Positions 6,052 through 9,079 of a DNA stretch of 9,079 nt are shown piece by piece. Position 1 is the stretch's first letter; each line of letters begins with the position of its first letter. The translations under genes and the position numbers were made by a program. Origin of the DNA: an uncultured bacterium (GTDB taxonomy: Bacteria > Bdellovibrionota_C > UBA2361 > SZUA-149 > CALKYB01); contig CALIEE010000311.1 in the NCBI GenBank assembly GCA_938022485.1, forward strand, positions 1 to 9,079, in the 5' to 3' direction. Below the pieces are notes generated by a model. It was not told the origin of the DNA and did not search any database. It saw only the letters and a list, made by a program, of their open reading frames with translations.

Positions 6052-7359
6052 TTACTGTGCTATTCCCAGGAGACAGATAATTCCACGCTCTTTAGCGTCT
6101 TCCCAGATTCTTCGAAGCTGATTGTATTTTGCAATTCGATCGGATCTAGAAAAACCACCTGTCTTGATCTGGCCACAGCAAAGTGCAACAGCTAAATCGG
6201 CGATCGTTGTATCCTCTGACTCGCCGCTACGATGGGACATGACGCATTGATACCCAGCTTTGACAGCTTTGGCTACAGCTTGAAAAGTTTCAGTCACCGT
6301 GCCAATTTGGTTCACCTTAACAAGGAGGGCATTAGCGAGGCCTTTGTCAATCCCTTCCTGAAGAATTCGAGGGTTAGTACAGAACAAATCGTCGCCAACC
6401 AGCTGCAACCTCTTCCCCAAACGGTCGGTTAACAACTTCCAACCATCATGGTCGGTATCAGCCAACCAGTCTTCAACAGAAATTATTGGATATTTAGAGA
6501 CCCAATCCTCCAAAATCTGAATCATCTCCTCACTAGTTCTGTTAGCACCATTGAAATCATAGAGTCTTGTGCCCTCATCGTAAAACTCCGTAGCCGCGGC
6601 ATCGATGCAATAGTTAAACATCCCTTCGAATCCAGCATCACTCACAGCCTCATCCAACAACTGAAACGCTTCTTCATCAGAATCCAAATTAGGCGCAAAA
6701 CCGCCTTCATCCCCCACTGAAGTGCCGTGACTAAGAGCATCGAGTCTCTTTGCCAGGCGATGTTGTACCTCAGAGCAAGCATCCAAGGCAGATGGTAAAT
6801 CTTCGAAAGCTCCATACTTAGGCTGAATCATTGCCTCCTGCATGTCGATACTGTTGTTAGCATGTTCACCCCCGTTGATCATGTTCATCATCGGGAGAGG
6901 AAATATCAATTCTTCCGGAATTAATCCTTTGTTCGAATTGATTAATTGCCAAGCGTATAAGTATAGAGGAAGATTCGAGGCATTGGCAGCCGCATGAAGA
7001 GAGGCCATCGATATACTCAGAATAGCGTTTGCGCCGTACACCTTTTTATTGGAGGTGCCATCCGCATCAATCATCGCCTTGTCTATGGCAGCTTGATCAA
7101 AAACGTCCATCCCGCAGACGACTTTATATAGCGGGCCTAAAACATTAGTTATAGCCTGCCGAACGCCTTTTCCGCCTCGCCTTTTCTCGCCATCTCGAAG
7201 TTCTAAGGCTTCATCGTCTCCTGTGGATGCTCCACTGGGGACAATCGCTCGCCCTTGGTCGTCCGAGCTGGTTACTACATCGGTTTCTACTGTCGGATTT
7301 CCACGAGAATCGTCTACTTCCCGAGAACGTAAAGCCGCAATAGTGTTAGTCATATTCAT
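6052..7359 (-). CDS. eno: Enolase (phosphopyruvate hydratase), divergent
   Basis: It interconverts 2-phosphoglycerate and phosphoenolpyruvate in glycolysis and gluconeogenesis, in the cytosol. The 435 residues match the usual length (~430). The signature DSRGNPTVE is at 17-25 and the active-site loop SGASTG at 42-47. By family numbering the catalytic and metal residues are all present: H166, E175, E218, D253, E296, D323, K348, H376 and K399 (GGEHA, GDEGG, VGDDLF, VKVNQIG, SHRSGE, QIKTG). It differs from typical bacterial enolases at conserved positions: EDW instead of EDG next to metal ligand E296, QEAM instead of QEFM after E175, a one-residue deletion in RRGGKGV, and an unusual C-terminus. 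GGAG (7364-7367) lies 4 nt before ATG 7359 and 10 nt before ATG 7351-7353; the second start matches the E. coli length better. The gene stands alone with its own terminator, beside the integration region and without the usual pyrG or ftsB neighbours, so it may be a second or acquired copy. Confidence 0.93.
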   Translation of the reverse strand: MNMTNTIAALRSREVDDSRGNPTVETDVVTSSDDQGRAIVPSGASTGDDEALELRDGEKRRGGKGVRQAITNVLGPLYKVVCGMDVFDQAAIDKAMIDADGTSNKKVYGANAILSISMASLHAAANASNLPLYLYAWQLINSNKGLIPEELIFPLPMMNMINGGEHANNSIDMQEAMIQPKYGAFEDLPSALDACSEVQHRLAKRLDALSHGTSVGDEGGFAPNLDSDEEAFQLLDEAVSDAGFEGMFNYCIDAAATEFYDEGTRLYDFNGANRTSEEMIQILEDWVSKYPIISVEDWLADTDHDGWKLLTDRLGKRLQLVGDDLFCTNPRILQEGIDKGLANALLVKVNQIGTVTETFQAVAKAVKAGYQCVMSHRSGESEDTTIADLAVALCCGQIKTGGFSRSDRIAKYNQLRRIWEDAKERGIICLLGIAQ

Positions 7360-7707
7360 TCTACTCCAAAAATGTTGTATAAAACCCCTAAACCCAAAGG
7401 GGAACCTTTAGACCAAGATTCACCTAATTCTAGGCAATTCTCAGGCCCTCAGAATAGTTGACATAAAAATAATGAGCAAATGCACTTTACGAAGCTGAAT
7501 TTGGTTTTTTTAGGTAAGTTAAGTTCGATAACTCCCAAATTTTTAGGAATTCAAAAAGATTATTGCCTTAGGTAATAGAAGCCAAACAAGAAGTATAAAC
7601 CCCGACTTACCAGAGTATCTTACTTGGGTGGGTTACGATGCGATCTTTGGAGCAAACTAGCTTACTTACCTCCTAAGAAATAAAGAACCTTCTCTTCAAG
7701 TGCACAT
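7360..7707. other. Intergenic region between SDR and enolase genes, no gene seen
   Basis: I see no convincing open frame with a ribosome site on either strand. The left end is the enolase leader, with a weak CCCC/GGGG hairpin (7385-7388, 7399-7402). An imperfect long hairpin (AATTTGG 7498-7504 with CCAAATT 7535-7541, inner AGTTA/TAACT) ends in five T residues on the plus strand, but no plus-strand gene precedes it. No clear terminator follows the SDR gene, so some read-through into the enolase gene is possible. Confidence 0.5.
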
Positions 7708-8430
7708 TTACCCCTCAACCACGGCTTCAGCGAAAGGTTGATAGGTGCTCCAAAAATCTTTAGCCATTGAATCTGGAAAGACATGCTGGCGATTGCAATT
7801 AATCGCAGCAATTATATCTTCTGAAACAATTGATACAGGCTCACCCTCCATGCCAATTGATTTAGCCATGTCAGTTTCAATCGGTCCTGGGTGGACGCTT
7901 ATCACCGCAATTCCTTTTTCTTGAAACTTATCCTTTAAAGCCTGAGTAAAAGAATAAGCGGCAGCTTTAGATGCACAGTAAGTGCTAAAATCAGCAAAAC
8001 TTCTAAGCGAAGCAACAGAATTTAATTGAACAAAAATCCCCTCGCCATTATTTTCAAGAATCGGAGCGAAACTCTGAGCCATACGAACAAGTCCATAGAC
8101 ATTAACCTCAAGTTCTTCTTTAAAAGTTTCTATTGTAGACTCTGAGAGAGGATCACAAACATTGAGAATCCCAGCATTATTAATCACTAGGTCCACGTCA
8201 GTCGCTGCTTTAGCTGCAGCCTTGATACTTTCAGGTTTATTAAGATCAATTAAAACTGGAGAAACTTTCTCACCGTGCTTTTTAACCAAGGAGTCAGCTT
8301 TTTCTAGAGAACGAACTGCAGCATAAACCTTCTTAGCACCATGGTTAATCAAGGAATCTACTATAGCCTTACCAATTCCCCTGTTAGCACCAGTTACTAA
8401 TGCCGTGCGACCTTCTATTTCTGATTTCAT
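7708..8430 (-). CDS. Short-chain dehydrogenase/reductase, classical type
   Basis: A 240-residue NAD(P)-dependent oxidoreductase of the classical SDR family, with a length typical of the family. From ATG 8430 the glycine motif TGANRGIG is at 13-20, NNAG at 84-87, and the catalytic tetrad is N110, S138, Y151 and K155 (VNVYG, LNSVAS, YCASK), followed by HPGPIETDM near 180-188. Basic residues at R17 and R40 favour NADP(H). The substrate cannot be told from sequence. I prefer the start at 8430 because GGGGA lies 5 nt before it and the Rossmann fold then begins at the usual distance; the ATG at 8460 adds ten residues of unlikely sequence. A perfect 11-bp inverted repeat just upstream suggests a dedicated regulator. 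It is a single gene on the minus strand, cut off from the upstream gene by a terminator. Confidence 0.92.
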   Translation of the reverse strand: MKSEIEGRTALVTGANRGIGKAIVDSLINHGAKKVYAAVRSLEKADSLVKKHGEKVSPVLIDLNKPESIKAAAKAATDVDLVINNAGILNVCDPLSESTIETFKEELEVNVYGLVRMAQSFAPILENNGEGIFVQLNSVASLRSFADFSTYCASKAAAYSFTQALKDKFQEKGIAVISVHPGPIETDMAKSIGMEGEPVSIVSEDIIAAINCNRQHVFPDSMAKDFWSTYQPFAEAVVEG

Positions 8431-8435
8431 GCTAA

Positions 8436-8440
8436 TCCCC
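8436..8440 (-). promoter_or_regulatory. Ribosome binding site fixing the SDR start at 8430
   Basis: On the minus strand GGGGA is followed by a 5-nt spacer and the ATG at 8428-8430. The upstream ATG at 8458-8460 lies within the inverted repeat and has no such site. Confidence 0.55.
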
Positions 8441-8447
8441 ATTTTGT

Positions 8448-8499
8448 GAATATCCAACAAACATACTTTAGTTTAGACGTAATCTATCGTTGGATATTC
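8448..8499. promoter_or_regulatory. 11-bp inverted repeat flanking the SDR promoter region
   Basis: GAATATCCAAC (8448-8458) and GTTGGATATTC (8489-8499) are perfect inverted copies. Their centres are 41 bp apart, close to four helical turns, so two bound proteins would face the same side. The 30 bp between them are AT-rich and should contain the SDR promoter, though I cannot point to firm -35 and -10 boxes. A paired operator fits best; a long-loop RNA hairpin is the alternative. Confidence 0.5.
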
Positions 8500-8547
8500 C
8501 CTCACAGGACCACTAATAAGGCAAGTCGGAGCAAAGTTCCGGTAAAC

Positions 8548-8573
8548 AAAAAAACTGGGCTAGTCTCCCCAGC
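8548..8573 (-). terminator. Rho-independent terminator after the right-edge gene
   Basis: On the minus strand CTGGG (8568-8572) pairs with CCCAG (8555-8559), and seven T residues follow. It lies about 80 bp past the stop at 8651. A second hairpin with stem GAAGCC/GGCTTC lies between the stop and this site (8609-8636), followed by an AT-rich stretch. Confidence 0.7.
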
Positions 8574-8650
8574 TTCTCCATTCTACATCATCGTAGATAT
8601 AAAATAGGCGAAGCCTAAGATTGCTCTTCGGCTTCTCAATCACTAAAACC

Positions 8651-9079
8651 TTAAAAATATGCCTCAGGCAACCAAACTCGCGTATTGGTAATAAGAACAT
8701 GGCCATCAACTGTATGGTGTTCTTGCTCTTCCCATTGCTTAGCCAATATCTTAAATATATCCAGACGATCCATTGAACCATGTTTCTGGTGAGCAAGATC
8801 AGCTTGAGATCCTAACTCTCCAGACATGCTTTCTAAAAGCTCCGAGGTCGTAAAGAATATTTTCAATAAACTTGGTTCATCGAAGGTTTCAACAGATCTG
8901 GGAGTCACTACCAATGCTACAAGTAGTCTGACTTCTCTAGTCTTTGCATTCGCCATTTTGAATAAAGCTCCATGAGGATATATCAAAGAACCCGTCTCTC
9001 TGAGAAGATTTGCAAGAGCTCGCTGATCCTCACCAAGATCCACTATCCTAGGCTCAGTTTGTTTAGAAGCAAAGTTTTT
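8651..9079 (-). CDS. Unknown protein, C-terminal part (5' end beyond window)
   Basis: The frame is open from the window edge to the stop at 8651-8653, giving 142 visible residues. A GTG at 9043 could be a start but has no clear ribosome site, and the frame continues upstream of it, so I take the gene as truncated by the window. The visible part has no membrane helix. It alternates hydrophobic beta-like runs (VRLLVALVVTPRSV) with helical parts (LLKIFFTTSELLESMSG, LDIFKILAKQWEEQ) and ends VLITNTRVWLPEAYF. I recognise no family or catalytic motif. It precedes the SDR gene on the same strand, but a terminator and a putative operator separate them, so a shared operon is unlikely. Confidence 0.65.
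   Translation of the reverse strand, partial: KNFASKQTEPRIVDLGEDQRALANLLRETGSLIYPHGALFKMANAKTREVRLLVALVVTPRSVETFDEPSLLKIFFTTSELLESMSGELGSQADLAHQKHGSMDRLDIFKILAKQWEEQEHHTVDGHVLITNTRVWLPEAYF

Noticed and set aside
7385..7402. CCCC/GGGG hairpin as an attenuator before the enolase gene
   Set aside because: The stem is only 4 bp with a 10-nt loop. Too weak to call.
7223..7411. Plus-strand open frame antisense to the enolase start
   Set aside because: It is a shadow of the strongly supported enolase gene, with no ribosome site of its own. The plus-strand frames at 6232-6432 and 6448-6720 are rejected for the same reason.
7458..7463. TTGACA as a plus-strand promoter -35 box
   Set aside because: There is no -10-like sequence at 16-18 bp spacing and no plus-strand gene downstream.
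8560..8796. Minus-strand open frame of 78 codons
   Set aside because: Most of it overlaps the longer right-edge gene in another frame, and the end runs into that gene's terminator. It has no convincing start.

Overview
The window reads as chromosomal DNA of a moderately AT-rich Gram-negative bacterium, probably a proteobacterium or a relative such as Bdellovibrionota. The clues are an E. coli-like Kbp/YgaU protein (BON plus LysM), a decayed tyrosine integrase of the DUF4102 (P4-like) type, and a tRNA gene with an encoded CCA end. The exact lineage cannot be fixed from the sequence.

Region 1 (1-3340, + strand) is a probable operon. It holds the C-terminal 390 residues of a membrane-anchored coiled-coil protein that I place, from memory, in DUF6384; a 511-residue coiled-coil protein with an Arg/Gly-rich tail; and a 149-residue Kbp/YgaU protein. 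A long hairpin that can act in both directions separates this operon from a convergent small membrane-anchored protein (3358-3768, - strand). The set looks like an envelope or inner-membrane scaffold or stress module; its function is inferred only.

Region 2 (3938-5955) is an integration hotspot. A tRNA-Arg(UCG) gene is followed 135 bp later by an exact 32-bp copy of its 3' end. That copy is part of a 103-bp repeat (R1) in which the segment between the anticodon-loop TTCGAA and the T-loop TTCGAA carries a 63-nt structured insert. A second, diverged 103-bp copy (R2) lies 1.74 kb downstream in the same orientation. Between them are a membrane-protein gene, whose signal peptide appears to be out of frame, and an integrase remnant with three frameshifts and no catalytic domain. 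This looks like a decayed integrative element plus a tRNA-derived repeat family, and it is the most interesting part of the window.

Region 3 (5975-9079, - strand) holds a divergent enolase that keeps all its catalytic residues and has its own terminator, a classical NADP(H)-type short-chain dehydrogenase/reductase preceded by a perfect 11-bp inverted repeat, and the 3' part of an unrecognised gene that runs off the right edge and ends at a terminator. The gap between the SDR and enolase genes holds no convincing gene.
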